Origin: Streptomyces sp. Y2F8-2
GTDB lineage: Bacteria > Actinomycetota > Actinomycetes > Streptomycetales > Streptomycetaceae
DNA: 64,000 nucleotides
Assembly (NCBI RefSeq): GCF_014905555.1
Contig: NZ_BNGS01000001.1
Location: 372,001-436,000 of the forward strand
Direction: 5' to 3'
Part shown: in pieces, positions 35,542 through 43,968 of the stretch
Position numbering within the stretch: the first letter of the stretch is position 1
How the letters are laid out: each line of letters starts with the position of its first letter
Made by a program: the position numbers and the translations under genes
Notes under the pieces: model-generated
The model's database searches: none
Told to the model about the DNA's origin: nothing
The model's input: the letters and a program-made list of their open reading frames with translations, nothing else

Positions 35542-36498
35542 ATGTCGTACGTTGGACCGGACTTCGATGCCCCCGAACCCCGCCGCCGTCGGCGCGGGCC
35601 GCTGACGGTCGCGGTGGCCGCACTGGTGCCGGCGGCGCTGCTCGGCTGGCTGGTCTACGAGGCGGTGGCCGACAGCGGCGGTGGATCGGCGGGCGGGACG
35701 CCCACGACGAGGTCCGCGGGTACCGCGCCGTCCGCCGTCGCCCCGGGCTCCCCGGCCTCCCCGGCCGGTGGCGCGGACAGCGCCGAGCAGCCGGACGCGT
35801 CGTCCACCGCACGGGCCGGTTCCAAGCCGCTCGCGGGCAAGGTCGTCGTCGTCGACCCCGGACACAACCCCGGCAACGTCCACCACACGGCCGAGATCAA
35901 CCGCAAGGTCGACATCGGTACGAACTCCAAGGAGTGCGACACCACCGGCACGTCCACCAACTCGGGTTACACGGAGGCCCAGTTCACCCTGGACGTGGCG
36001 CGCCGGCTGCGCACGCTCCTGGAGCAGCAGGGTGCCACGGTGAAGTTCACGCAGGACGGCGACCGGTCGTGGGGGCCGTGCGTGGACGAGCGGGCGCGGA
36101 TCGGCAACGAGGCGCACGCGGACGCGGCGATCTCCCTCCACGCGGACGGCGCGGCCCAGGGCGACCGCGGCTTCCACGTCATCCTGCCGGCCTCGGTGCA
36201 CAAGGGCGCCGCGGACACCCGTCGCATCGTCGGCCCCTCCCGCGACCTCGGCGAGCGCGTGGCGGGCGACTTCGTCCGCGTCACCGGGAGCGCGCCCTCC
36301 AACTACGTGGGCGACGGGACCGGTCTCGTCGTACGGAGCGATCTCGGCGGTCTCAATCTGTCAACGGTTCCCAAGGTCTTCATCGAGTGCGGCAACATGC
36401 GCGACAGCAAGGACGCGGCACAGCTGACCAGCGGATCGTGGCGGCAGAAGGCGGCGCAGGGCATCTCTGAGGGAATCGTGAGTTTCCTGCGCGGGTAG
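35542..36498 (+). CDS. N-acetylmuramoyl-L-alanine amidase (Amidase_3), membrane-anchored
   Basis: A 318-residue cell-wall hydrolase. A short basic N-terminus (RRRRRGP) and one hydrophobic helix (LTVAVAALVPAALLGWLVYE) form a signal anchor, followed by an Ala/Ser/Pro linker to about residue 95. The zinc amidase domain has its ligands in VVVDPGHNPGN, GYTEAQFTLD and ISLHADGAAQ, with the catalytic Glu in VFIECGN. It should cleave the amide bond between MurNAc and the stem peptide outside the membrane. The ATG lies 10 bases after the methyltransferase stop. Confidence 0.93.
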   Translation: MSYVGPDFDAPEPRRRRRGPLTVAVAALVPAALLGWLVYEAVADSGGGSAGGTPTTRSAGTAPSAVAPGSPASPAGGADSAEQPDASSTARAGSKPLAGKVVVVDPGHNPGNVHHTAEINRKVDIGTNSKECDTTGTSTNSGYTEAQFTLDVARRLRTLLEQQGATVKFTQDGDRSWGPCVDERARIGNEAHADAAISLHADGAAQGDRGFHVILPASVHKGAADTRRIVGPSRDLGERVAGDFVRVTGSAPSNYVGDGTGLVVRSDLGGLNLSTVPKVFIECGNMRDSKDAAQLTSGSWRQKAAQGISEGIVSFLRG

Positions 36499-36656
36499 CG
36501 ATCATCGGCTCCGACCCGGCGGACACCCCGACCGGGCTGACGATAGTGTCATCCCTACGATGAGGGGTCACCCCCGCGCTTCACACCGCGGCCCGAGGTC
36601 GACATGGTGACAGCGACGCCTCCTCCGACGACGAGACGACAGACGAAGGACCCGAA

Positions 36657-37454
36657 GTGAATATCCGCTCCCTCACGAGAGGCGACGGCGTGGTGATCGG
36701 AGCAGCGGTATTGCTGTTCATCGCGTCGTTCCTCGACATCTACTCGATCGACGGGGCGCCCAGCAGCGCGGACATCCCGAGCGCCTGGGCCAGCGGACCG
36801 CTCCTGCTGAGCGTCTTCCTGGCCGGCATCATCGGCGCCGCGCTGGTCGTCGTCGCCCACGGTCTGCCGCAGGTGCCCAAGGTCGCCGGTCTCGACCTCG
36901 GTCAGTTCGGCGTCGCCTTCACGGTCTTCGCCGCCTGGAGCGCGCTCGGCAACGTCTTCGACCCGATCGGCGGTGTCGACAACCTCGGTGGCGGCGGCAG
37001 CGTCAGCGCCGGCACCGGCCTGATCCTCGGCCTCGTCGCCACTGTCGTCATGGCCGCCGCCGCGATCGCCACGCCGCTGGTGCCGGCCCTGCAGGCCGCC
37101 CTCGTCCCGGCCCCCAAGCCCGCAGCCCCGCAGCCCTACGGCGGGCAGCCGCAGGGCGGGTACGGCTACCCGGGTGCGCAGCAGTCGCCCTACGGTCAGC
37201 CGCAGCAGGGGCAACCGTTCGGCGGGCAGCAGCCGCAGCAGACGGTTCCCGCCGCGGACTTCTCGCCGTTCTGGTTCGCGGTGCCGGTGCCGCGCCCGCT
37301 GTTCCCGGAGGACGGCTCGCCCACGCCGATCGCCGAACTGGCGCCCGGCACCTGGTACCTGGCCGTCGAGCAGCGCGGCCCCGCCCTGGTGGCGCAGACG
37401 CAGGACGGCCGCCGCGGTGTGCTCCAGGACACGAGCGGCATCCAGCGCGGCTGA
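36657..37454 (+). CDS. DUF5336-type membrane protein with Gln/Gly/Pro-rich linker
   Basis: A 265-residue protein from GTG 36657 (GAAGGA upstream). It has four hydrophobic helices (GVVIGAAVLLFIASFLDI, LLLSVFLAGIIGAALVVVA, FGVAFTVFAAWSALGNVF, GLILGLVATVVMAAAAIA) in its first 150 residues, a low-complexity linker of QPYGG/QPQQG repeats, then a folded C-terminal 70 residues beginning FWFAVPVPRPLF, with WYLAVEQRGPALVAQTQDG. The family is restricted to actinobacteria and of unknown function. A strong terminator follows within 50 bases, so it is monocistronic. Confidence 0.8.
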   Translation: MNIRSLTRGDGVVIGAAVLLFIASFLDIYSIDGAPSSADIPSAWASGPLLLSVFLAGIIGAALVVVAHGLPQVPKVAGLDLGQFGVAFTVFAAWSALGNVFDPIGGVDNLGGGGSVSAGTGLILGLVATVVMAAAAIATPLVPALQAALVPAPKPAAPQPYGGQPQGGYGYPGAQQSPYGQPQQGQPFGGQQPQQTVPAADFSPFWFAVPVPRPLFPEDGSPTPIAELAPGTWYLAVEQRGPALVAQTQDGRRGVLQDTSGIQRG

Positions 37455-37474
37455 GCCCCACCGCCCGTCGGCAC

Positions 37475-37502
37475 GGCCCCTCGCCCTTCCGGGCGGGGGG
37501 CC
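37475..37502 (+). terminator. Terminator hairpin after the DUF5336 gene
   Basis: GGCCCCTCGCCC (37475-37486) pairs with GGGCGGGGGGCC (37491-37502) over a TTCC loop, with one T.G wobble, followed by GTTGTCGT. It lies 20 bases past the stop codon. Confidence 0.85.
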
Positions 37503-37532
37503 GTTGTCGTAGAGTCGCTGCCACTCCTTGGA

Positions 37533-37549
37533 TCTGATACTTCATCAGA
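37533..37549. promoter_or_regulatory. TCTGA-N7-TCAGA palindrome before the F420-type oxidoreductase gene
   Basis: TCTGATACTTCATCAGA is a perfect 6-bp-arm dyad ending 15 bases before the ATG at 37565. The same architecture occurs at 45995-46011 and 53999-54015, each just before another putative sterol-catabolic gene. Confidence 0.7.
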
Positions 37550-37564
37550 GAAGTGGGTGGCGGG

Positions 37565-38572
37565 ATGCGGCTCGGACTCGCGCTCGGCTACTGGGGTCGG
37601 GGCCCCGCGACGGACCATGTCGCGCTGGCGCGGGAGGCGGAACGGCTCGGCTACGACTCGGTGTGGACCGCCGAGTCCTGGGGGTCGGACGCGTTCACGC
37701 CGCTCACCTGGATCGCCGCGCGGACGTCGAGGATCAAGCTGGGTACGGCGGTTGCCCAGATGGCGGCCCGCTCCCCCACCACCACCGCGATGCACGCCCT
37801 CACCCTGGACCACCTCTCGGGCGGGCGCATGATGCTGGGCCTCGGCCTGTCGGGGCCGCAGGTGGTGGAGGGCTGGTACGGGCGCCCGTTCCCGAGCTCA
37901 CCGCTCACCGCGACCCGCGAGTACGTCGAGGTCGTACGTCAAGTGCTGCGCCGCGAGGCGCCGGTGGAGCTGGACGGCCGCTTCCATCCCCTGCCCTACC
38001 CGGGCCCGGACGGCACCGGCCTCGGCAAGCCCCTGAAGCCGATCACGCACCCTCTGCGCGCCGACCTGCCCGTCCTGCTGGGCGCGGAGGGCCCGAAGAA
38101 CGTGGCGCAGACGGTGCGGATCGCGGACGGCTGGCTGCCGCTGTACTGGTCGCCGACCCGCCCGCAGGTGTACGGGGCGGCGCCGGCCGATCTGCGTGAG
38201 GGGTTCGTCGTGGCCCCGATGACGCGGGTGAAGGTATGCGACGACGTCGCCGAAGGGCTGCTGCCGGTGAAGGCGATGCTCGGCTTCTACATCGGCGGGA
38301 TGGGGCACGCGGCCCGGAACTTCCATGCCGACCTGATGGCGCGCATGGGGTACGAGGAGGAGGCGCGCCGTATCCAGCGGCTGTTCCTTCAGGGGCGGCG
38401 CGAGGAGGCGGTGCTGGCGGTGCCGGACGCCTTCGCCGATGAGATCTCGCTGGTCGGGCCGCGTGGACGCATCGCGGAGCGGCTGGAGTTGTGGCGCAAG
38501 GGCCCGGTGACGGACCTGCTGGCGCTGGCCCCGGACCCGTACACGCTGCGGGTGCTGGCCGAGCTGAACTGA
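37565..38572 (+). CDS. LLM-class F420-dependent oxidoreductase (Rv3520c-like)
   Basis: A 335-residue luciferase-like TIM-barrel enzyme. It opens MRLGLALGYWGRGPATDHVA, contains SVWTAESWGSDAFTPLTWI, RIKLGTAVAQMAARSPTTTA and LDHLSGGRMMLGLGLSGPQV, all typical of F420-dependent members. The start ATG 37565 follows GTGGGTGGCGGG. Its mycobacterial counterpart Rv3520c lies in the cholesterol-catabolic, KstR-controlled region. The TCTGA-N7-TCAGA dyad 16 bases upstream is shared with the ALDH and CYP125 genes here, supporting a related metabolic role. The reaction is unknown. A bidirectional hairpin follows. Confidence 0.88.
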   Translation: MRLGLALGYWGRGPATDHVALAREAERLGYDSVWTAESWGSDAFTPLTWIAARTSRIKLGTAVAQMAARSPTTTAMHALTLDHLSGGRMMLGLGLSGPQVVEGWYGRPFPSSPLTATREYVEVVRQVLRREAPVELDGRFHPLPYPGPDGTGLGKPLKPITHPLRADLPVLLGAEGPKNVAQTVRIADGWLPLYWSPTRPQVYGAAPADLREGFVVAPMTRVKVCDDVAEGLLPVKAMLGFYIGGMGHAARNFHADLMARMGYEEEARRIQRLFLQGRREEAVLAVPDAFADEISLVGPRGRIAERLELWRKGPVTDLLALAPDPYTLRVLAELN

Positions 38573-38585
38573 CCGCAGGTGGGTA

Positions 38586-38619
38586 GGGCACCGCCGCGGA
38601 GCGCTGCACGGCGGTGCCC
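38586..38619. terminator. Bidirectional terminator between convergent genes
   Basis: An 11-bp perfect inverted repeat, GGGCACCGCCG (38586-38596) and its complement (38609-38619), lies between the stop of the F420-type oxidoreductase and the stop of the convergent lipoprotein-like gene. Confidence 0.8.
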
Positions 38620-38630
38620 CGTTGGCCCCG

Positions 38631-39244
38631 TCAGCCGCGTGCGAGCTGCGCGGCGGACGGGAGCTGGTTGCGGACGGGGACGCCCGCTTTCCTGGCCGCG
38701 GCCTTCACCTTGTCGACGAGGCCGGCGTAGGACGCCACGGCCGACTCGTCGCCCTTGCTCAGGCGGGACGGCAGGTCCTTGAGCCCGTCGATGCCCGGCG
38801 CGAGCGGGGCGAGGCCCTTGGCCAGCGCGGGGTCGCCCTGGGCGTTGCGTGCGGCGGCTCCGAGCCGGTTGTAGGCGAAGGTGCCGGCGAGTCCGGCCTT
38901 GGCCAGGGCGGTCCTGCGTCCCCTGGCGCCCTTCTTGAACGTACCGGCCTTCCATGGCTTCACGATCCACTCGTGGACCGCCCCGGCCGCGAGCCCCGCG
39001 TTCGCCGCGAACCGCGCCCTGGCGAACTTCTGCCGCTCCGCCGGGGTGGTCGGCGTGGGCGTGGGGACCGCGATGTACGCGGCGGCCCGCTGCGCGGCGC
39101 TCCCGTCACCGCAGGCGGCGGCACCGGCGAACAGCGCGGAGCAGAGGAAGAGCGCCACGACGAGTGGGGGTACCCCCTGCTCGAAGAGCTTGGGGGTGGG
39201 GGCACCCCCTGCTCGAAGAGCTCGGGGGAGTATCGGTGCGGGCA
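38631..39244 (-). CDS. Putative secreted/lipoprotein hypothetical protein whose N-terminus is written in repeat DNA
   Basis: About 204 residues if started at GTG 39244 (VPAPILPRALRAGG), 175 if at GTG 39158. The hydrophobic PLVVALFLCSALFAGAAACG ends in a cysteine that could serve as a lipobox, followed by a Thr/Pro linker (AVPTPTPTTP) and a helical domain (FAANAGLAAGAVHEWIVKPW, ASYAGLVDKVKAAARKAGVP). With the longer start, the positively charged n-region (PRALRAGGAPTPKLFEQG) comes entirely from two tandem palindromic elements at 39165-39230. No enzymatic motif is visible and the function is unknown. Confidence 0.65.
39165..39230. repeat. Two tandem GC-rich palindromic elements at the lipoprotein gene's 5' end
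   Basis: GTGGGGGTACCCCCTGCTCG, AAGAGCTTGGGGG is followed by a near copy, TGGGGGCACCCCCTGCTCGA, AGAGCTCGGGGG. Each copy is about 32 bp and matches the reverse complement of the elements at 24936 and 42997. The pair lies in the translated n-region of a signal peptide. Confidence 0.85.
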
Positions 39245-39405
39245 CGGGAGCCTCCGGGACCGGGAAGCCGACTGATCCACCGACAGCTTCACCCACACCG
39301 CCCGGCCTTGCCGCCCGGGCGTGGCGATCGGGTGATCCCGGCCGCGCACGGTCGTCCCCGGACCTCCACGAGTTTGACGGGGAATCGCCGGGCAACCCGG
39401 AGGGC

Positions 39406-39699
39406 ATGTCCCCTCGATATCGCAACGGTGCGAATCAGGCCGGTACGGTCATCGCCGTGATCGCGGACATCATGGCCGTCATCCTGGGCCTGTGGATCCT
39501 GATGTACCTGCTGAACGCGAACCCCGGCAACGATCTGGTGCAGTTCGTCCACAACGCGGCGGCATGGCTGGCCGGCTGGTCCCACGACCTGTTCACGTTC
39601 CACGAGGCGTGGGCGCGGGTGGTCGCGGGCTACGGCCTCGCCGCGGTGGTCTACCTCTTCGTGGGCCACGCCATCGCCAACCGCATCCACCGCCACTGA
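39406..39699 (+). CDS. Small membrane protein, two transmembrane helices, unknown function
   Basis: A 97-residue protein from ATG 39406 preceded by GGAGGG. Two hydrophobic helices (VIAVIADIMAVILGLWILMY and VVAGYGLAAVVYLFVGHAIA) flank an aromatic periplasmic segment with WLAGWSHDLFTFHEAW. The frame is open upstream to 38881 but overlaps the opposite-strand gene and lacks similarity. Proteins of this layout are common in Streptomyces without assigned function. Confidence 0.75.
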   Translation: MSPRYRNGANQAGTVIAVIADIMAVILGLWILMYLLNANPGNDLVQFVHNAAAWLAGWSHDLFTFHEAWARVVAGYGLAAVVYLFVGHAIANRIHRH

Positions 39700-39765
39700 A
39701 CGCGGCCACTGAGCGCGGCCACCGAGTGCTGCCGCTTGCCACTGAGTGCTGCCGCTGAACGCGAC
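39689..39765. repeat. Short CCACTGA/CCACCGA-type repeats
   Basis: Within about 75 bases after the small membrane gene, GCCACTGAACGCGGCCACTG, AGCGCGGCCACCGAGTGCTG and CCGCTTGCCACTGAGTGCTG appear as overlapping degenerate copies. They lie between convergent genes and may add terminator-like secondary structure. Confidence 0.5.
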
Positions 39766-39805
39766 AGCCCTGGGGCACCCCACCGGCACCGAGCAGTCCG
39801 CGGAG

Positions 39806-40876
39806 CTATGGACAGCAGTCGGTGTCCAGGCCCCGGGGCAGCTGTTCGCCGCTGAAGACCGTGCAGGTCGGTTCGTCGCCGCCCAGGGCGGCCACGGCGA
39901 GCAGCAGTGAGCCGGCCGTCCAGGTGGTGAGTTCCTCGGGCCAGATCGCGCCGTCCTCGAAGACGTAGCCCGTCCAGTACAGGCCCGTCTTCGGATCCCG
40001 CAGGTGCTGGATCGACTGGAGGATCTCCAGGGCGCGGTCGGACTCGCCCATCGCCCACAGGGTCAGGGCGAGTTCGGCCGACTCGCCGCCGGTCACCCAC
40101 GGGTTGGGGACGACGCAGCGCACACCGAGGCCGGGGACGACGAAACGGTCCCACTCCGCCTCGATGCGCTCCTTGGCCTCGGCGCCCGTCAGCGCGCCGC
40201 CCAGCACCGGGTAGTACCAGTCCATCGAGTAGCGGTCCTTGTCCAGGAACCGCTCCGGGTGCCGGCGTATGGCGTGCCTGAGCGCGCCCACCGCCAACTC
40301 CCAGTCCGGCTGCGGCTCCTCGCGCTGCTCGGCGATCGCGAGCGCGCAGCGCAGCGCGTGGTGGATGGAGGAGCAGCCGGTCAGCAGCGCGTCGGTGACG
40401 TCCGTGCCGTCGTCCTCCAGCTTCCAGCCGATCTGCCCGCCCGGCTGCTGCAACCGCAGCACGAACTCGACCGCCGCGTACACCGTCGGCCACATGCGGT
40501 CCAGGAACGTGTCGTCGCCGGTGGCGAGGTAGTGGTGCCAGACGCCGACGGCCACGTACGCGACGAAGTTCGTCTCACGGCCGCGGTCGGTGATCTGCTC
40601 CGGGTCGCCGTCGGCGTAGGCCGCGTACCAGGACCCGTCCTCGTTCTGGTTTCGTGCCAGCCAGTCGTAGGCCCGCTCGGCCGCCGTGTGCTCGCCCGCC
40701 GCGTCCAGCGCCATCGCCGCCTCGACGTGGTCCCACGGGTCCAGGTGGTGCCCGCGGAACCACGGTATGGCGCCGTCCTCCCGCTGTACGGCGAGGATCC
40801 CGGCGACGGTCGCGGCGGCCTGCTCGGCGGTGAGGACCCCGGGCAGGACGAGGTGTTCTGTCCGGGGGGTGGTCAC
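39806..40876 (-). CDS. Prenyltransferase/squalene-cyclase-repeat-like protein
   Basis: A 356-residue, all-helical protein with repeats typical of (alpha/alpha)6 barrels: ILAVQREDGAIPWFRGHHLD, WLARNQNEDGSWYAAYADGD, RLQQPGGQIGWKLEDDG and IQHLRDPKTGLYWTGYVFED. The QxxDGxW elements resemble the QW motifs of terpene cyclases and glucoamylase-like enzymes. There is no DxDD protonation motif, so cyclase activity is not established. GTG 40876 overlaps the methyltransferase stop (GTGA). It is last of a GT4 - methyltransferase - cyclase-like operon of unknown product. Confidence 0.75.
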   Translation of the reverse strand: MTTPRTEHLVLPGVLTAEQAAATVAGILAVQREDGAIPWFRGHHLDPWDHVEAAMALDAAGEHTAAERAYDWLARNQNEDGSWYAAYADGDPEQITDRGRETNFVAYVAVGVWHHYLATGDDTFLDRMWPTVYAAVEFVLRLQQPGGQIGWKLEDDGTDVTDALLTGCSSIHHALRCALAIAEQREEPQPDWELAVGALRHAIRRHPERFLDKDRYSMDWYYPVLGGALTGAEAKERIEAEWDRFVVPGLGVRCVVPNPWVTGGESAELALTLWAMGESDRALEILQSIQHLRDPKTGLYWTGYVFEDGAIWPEELTTWTAGSLLLAVAALGGDEPTCTVFSGEQLPRGLDTDCCP

Positions 40877-41643
40877 TTGGCGGCCGCCTCGGAGGTCTCT
40901 GCGGTCCTGGCGCCCTCGGCGAGAGGCGGCAGGTGCGGCTTGGTCGCGTACGCCACGAAGCTCTTGCCGATCAGCGGGTTCAGCGCCTGCTCGGCGACGC
41001 GGGTGGCGAGCGGCTTCTTCATGATGTCCCAGACGAGCAGCTTGTGGTACGCGCGCACCGGCAGCGCCTTGTCGTTGTCGACGCCGAACGCGCACTTCAG
41101 CCACCAGTACGGCGAGTGCAGCGCGTGCGCGTGGTGCGTGCCGTACGGCTTCAGGCCCGCCTCCCGCATCTTCGCCAGCAGTTCGTCGGCCTTGTAGATG
41201 CGGATGTGGCCGCCCTCGACCTCGTGGTAGGCGTCGGACAGCGCCCAGCAGACCTTCTCGGGGCCGTAGCGCGGCACGGTGACGGCGATACGGCCGCCCG
41301 GCTTGAGCACCCGGACCATCTCGGCGAGGACGCCCTTGTCGTCCGGGATGTGCTCCATGACCTCAGAGATGATCACGACGTCGAAGGACTCGTCGGGGAA
41401 GGGCAGGGCGAGCGCGTCGCCCTCCATCGCCGTCGCGGTGGCGCCGGCCGGGGCCTCGCCCGCCTCCTTCATCGCCGCGAACCACTTGGCGACCTCGCGG
41501 ATCTCCTCCCCGTTCCGGTCCAGCGCCACGACCTGCGCGCCGCGGCGGTAGCACTCGAACGCGTGCCGTCCGGCACCGCAGCCGAGGTCCAGGACGCGGT
41601 CGCCCGGGGCGAGCGGGAACCGGGAGAAGTCGACGGTCAGCAC
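40873..41643 (-). CDS. Class I SAM-dependent methyltransferase (Methyltransf_11)
   Basis: A 256-residue enzyme with the SAM loop GDRVLDLGCGAGRHAFECYR, the acidic VVALDRNGEEI, the post-II DESFDVVIISEVMEHIPDD and RVLKPGGRIAVTVPRYGPEK. It resembles UbiE/COQ5-like C- and O-methyltransferases. GTG 41643 overlaps the GT4 stop by seven bases and its own stop overlaps the next start, so the three genes are translationally coupled. The substrate is unknown; the neighbours suggest a glycosylated, lipid-like compound. Confidence 0.88.
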   Translation of the reverse strand: MLTVDFSRFPLAPGDRVLDLGCGAGRHAFECYRRGAQVVALDRNGEEIREVAKWFAAMKEAGEAPAGATATAMEGDALALPFPDESFDVVIISEVMEHIPDDKGVLAEMVRVLKPGGRIAVTVPRYGPEKVCWALSDAYHEVEGGHIRIYKADELLAKMREAGLKPYGTHHAHALHSPYWWLKCAFGVDNDKALPVRAYHKLLVWDIMKKPLATRVAEQALNPLIGKSFVAYATKPHLPPLAEGARTAETSEAAAK

Positions 41644-43091
41644 GTGGCCCTGCTTTCGCGGTTGGGTACGACGATGTCTTCGGCGGCGGCTGCGGGGGCG
41701 GCGACTGTTTCGGCGGCGGCGCCCCCGAGCGGGCCGAGCCGGGTCTGGGTGAGGGCGATGGCCTCGCGGTACCGCGCCACCGTCCCCTCCGCCGCCTTCG
41801 CCCAGGTGAAGTGCCGCAGCACCCGTTCGCGGCCCGCCGCGCCGAGCCGTGCCCTCAGCTCCGGGTCCGCCAGGAGCCGGCTCAGGCCCGCGGCCAGCGC
41901 CCCGGCGTCACCGGGCGGGACCGCCAGGCACGTCTCCCCGTCGCGGCCCGTGACCTCCGGTATGGCACCGCCCGTGGTGGCCACCAGCGGCGTACCGGTC
42001 GCCATCGCCTCGGCCGCGGGCAGCGAGAACCCCTCGTACAGCGACGGCACGCACGCCACCTCGGCCGACCGCACCAGGTCGACCAGCTCCGCGTCGGAGA
42101 TGCCCTTCACGAACTCGACGGCGCCCTCGAGCCCGTACCGCTCGATGGCCTGAGCGACGGGCCCGTCCTCGGCGCGCTTGCCGACCACGACGAGATGCGC
42201 CCCGGGGTGCTCGGTCCGCACCTTGGCGAGCGCCTCGACGAGGAAGACGAGGCCCTTGAGCGGCACGTCCGCGCTGGAGGTGGTGACGATCCGGCCGGGC
42301 ACCTGCGGCACCGACGCATCCGGCGAGAACAGGTCGGTGTCGGCGCCGATGTGGACGACGTGGACGCGGTCCCGGTCGACTCCCAGGTGGTCCACGATCT
42401 CCTGGCGGGAGGTGCCGGAGACGGTGAGCACCGACGGCAGCCGGCGCGCGACCCGCTTCTGCATGCGCGTGAACGCGTACCAGCGCCGTACGGACAGCCG
42501 CCGCCGCCAGCCCTCGGCAGCGTCCAGCTCCAACTGCCGGTCCACGGTGATGGGGTGGTGGATGGTGGTCACCAGCGGCGCGCCCACATCGCCCAGCAGG
42601 CCGTAGCCGAGCGTCTGGTTGTCGTGCACGACGTCGAAGTCGCCGCGTCGGGCGCGCAGATGGCGGCGGGCGCGCAGGGAGAACGTCAGGGGCTCGGGGA
42701 AGCCGCCGGTCCACATCGTGGCGACCTCGAGGGCGTCGATCCAGTCCCGGTACTCGTCGCGCTTGGGGGTGCGGAAGGGGTCGGGCTGGCGGTACAGGTC
42801 GAGGCTGGGCAGTTCGGTGAGGGACAGGCCCTGAAGGCCCTCGCCCTCGTCGAGCACCGGGTAGGGCTGCGCGCCGATGACCTCGACCTGGTGGCCGAGC
42901 CTGACCAGCTCACGGGAGAGGTGCCGTACGTACACGCCCTGACCGCCGCAGAACGGGTTCCCTTTGTACGTCAGGAGTGCGATGCGCAGCGGCCGGCCTC
43001 CCCCAAGTTCTCGATTGCGCTCGAACAGGGAGGGACCCCCACCGGCGGCGGAACCCCCCTCGGGACCCGCCTCCCTGCCCTCAGCGGTCAC
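41637..43091 (-). CDS. Family-4 glycosyltransferase carrying an in-frame palindromic element
   Basis: A 484-residue GT-B enzyme. The conserved fold begins LRIALLTYKGNPFCGGQGVY with the GGQGVY acceptor loop; the nucleotide-sugar half contains IVTTSSADVPLKGLVFLVEA and the E-x7-E motif EGFSLPAAE. The first 35 residues are not part of the fold. Residues about 18-32 (GGPSLFERNRELGGG) are encoded by the dispersed element at 42997-43041, the same peptide type as in the SDR at 24936. GTG 43091 or an unrecognised start could initiate. It is the first gene of the GT4 - methyltransferase - cyclase-like operon, divergent from the KstR-like regulator. Confidence 0.88.
   Translation of the reverse strand: MTAEGREAGPEGGSAAGGGPSLFERNRELGGGRPLRIALLTYKGNPFCGGQGVYVRHLSRELVRLGHQVEVIGAQPYPVLDEGEGLQGLSLTELPSLDLYRQPDPFRTPKRDEYRDWIDALEVATMWTGGFPEPLTFSLRARRHLRARRGDFDVVHDNQTLGYGLLGDVGAPLVTTIHHPITVDRQLELDAAEGWRRRLSVRRWYAFTRMQKRVARRLPSVLTVSGTSRQEIVDHLGVDRDRVHVVHIGADTDLFSPDASVPQVPGRIVTTSSADVPLKGLVFLVEALAKVRTEHPGAHLVVVGKRAEDGPVAQAIERYGLEGAVEFVKGISDAELVDLVRSAEVACVPSLYEGFSLPAAEAMATGTPLVATTGGAIPEVTGRDGETCLAVPPGDAGALAAGLSRLLADPELRARLGAAGRERVLRHFTWAKAAEGTVARYREAIALTQTRLGPLGGAAAETVAAPAAAAEDIVVPNRESRATC
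42997..43041. repeat. Dispersed palindromic element within the GT4 N-terminal coding region
   Basis: The plus strand reads CCTCCCCCAAGTTCTCGATT, GCGCTCGAACAGGGAGGG, ACCCCCA. It aligns with 24936-24979 across the full length and differs mainly in the loop. Read on the minus strand it encodes GPSLFERNRELGGG in the GT4 frame. Confidence 0.85.
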
Positions 43092-43145
43092 TCTCGGCCC
43101 CTTCTTCCCTGCAGTTTCCCGCGAGACTACGCGGGGACGGTAATC

Positions 43146-43159
43146 TAGAACAAGTTACA
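43146..43159. promoter_or_regulatory. KstR-type operator upstream of the kstR-like gene
   Basis: TAGAACAAGTTACA matches the actinobacterial KstR box TNNAACNNGTTNNA at every defined position. It lies 162 bases before the regulator start, in the region shared with the divergent GT4 operon. Autoregulation is the usual arrangement for KstR. Confidence 0.7.
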
Positions 43160-43161
43160 GA

Positions 43162-43175
43162 CTTGATCGTTCAAG
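43162..43175. promoter_or_regulatory. CTTGA-N4-TCAAG dyad beside the KstR box
   Basis: CTTGATCGTTCAAG has 5-bp perfect arms and begins two bases after the KstR-type box. KstR2 boxes contain AAG and CTT half-sites, but this spacing differs, so the binding protein is uncertain. Confidence 0.35.
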
Positions 43176-43320
43176 AGCCTCTGAATCTACCGGCAGGTAG
43201 CGCCACTGTGAGCGGCGGATCGGGTGATTCGCGCCACGGCCGACGCCCTGCCATGCTGTCCGACCGCCACCCCTCACCGACCTGATCATCACCCTCACCG
43301 ACTGTCACGGAACGGGACCC

Positions 43321-43968
43321 ATGCCTGCGGAAGCCAAGGTGCCAGCCAGTACCGCGAGACCGGCGGCGCAGCCGGCCTCACCTCCGCTCACCGAGCGGCA
43401 GGAGGCACGCCGCCGCAGGATCCTGCACACGAGCGCGCAGTTGGCGAGCCGGGGCGGTTTCGACGCGGTGCAGATGCGGGAAGTGGCGGAGTCCTCACAG
43501 GTGGCGCTGGGCACGCTGTACCGCTACTTCCCCTCCAAGGTGCACCTGCTGGTCGCGACCATGCAGGACCAACTGGAGCGCATGCACGGCACATTGCGGA
43601 AGAAGCCGCCGGCCGGTCGGACCGCGGCAGAGCGGGTGGCGGAGACCCTGATGCGCGCCTTCCGCGCCCTCCAGCGCGAGCCGCACCTGGCCGACGCCAT
43701 GGTCCGCGCCCTCACCTTCGCCGACCGCAGCGTCTCCCCCGAGGTGGACCAGGTCTCCCGGCAGACGACGGCGATCATCCTGGACGCGATGGGCCTGGAC
43801 GGCGACCCGACGCCGGACCAGCTCTCGGCGGTGCGGGTCATCGAGCACACCTGGCACTCGGCGCTGATCACCTGGCTCTCCGGCCGCGCCTCCATCGCGC
43901 AGGTGAGGATCGACATCGAGACGGTGTGCCGACTGATCGACCTCACGGACGCCCGAGCGCGCGACTAG
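43321..43968 (+). CDS. KstR-like TetR-family repressor of sterol/lipid catabolism
   Basis: A 215-residue TetR regulator. The DNA-binding segment RRRILHTSAQLASRGGFDAV, then MREVAESSQVALGTLYRYFP and SKVHLLVA aligns closely with mycobacterial KstR (its QMR.VA, VGTLYRYFPSKVHLLV). The ligand domain also matches around SPEVDQV and in the C-terminal WL.RRAS-type helix (ITWLSGRASIAQV). KstR represses cholesterol-catabolic genes and is released by a cholestenoyl-CoA type ligand. A consensus KstR box lies upstream and related sites precede several catabolic genes in this window. The orthologue claim rests on remembered sequence. Confidence 0.78.
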   Translation: MPAEAKVPASTARPAAQPASPPLTERQEARRRRILHTSAQLASRGGFDAVQMREVAESSQVALGTLYRYFPSKVHLLVATMQDQLERMHGTLRKKPPAGRTAAERVAETLMRAFRALQREPHLADAMVRALTFADRSVSPEVDQVSRQTTAIILDAMGLDGDPTPDQLSAVRVIEHTWHSALITWLSGRASIAQVRIDIETVCRLIDLTDARARD

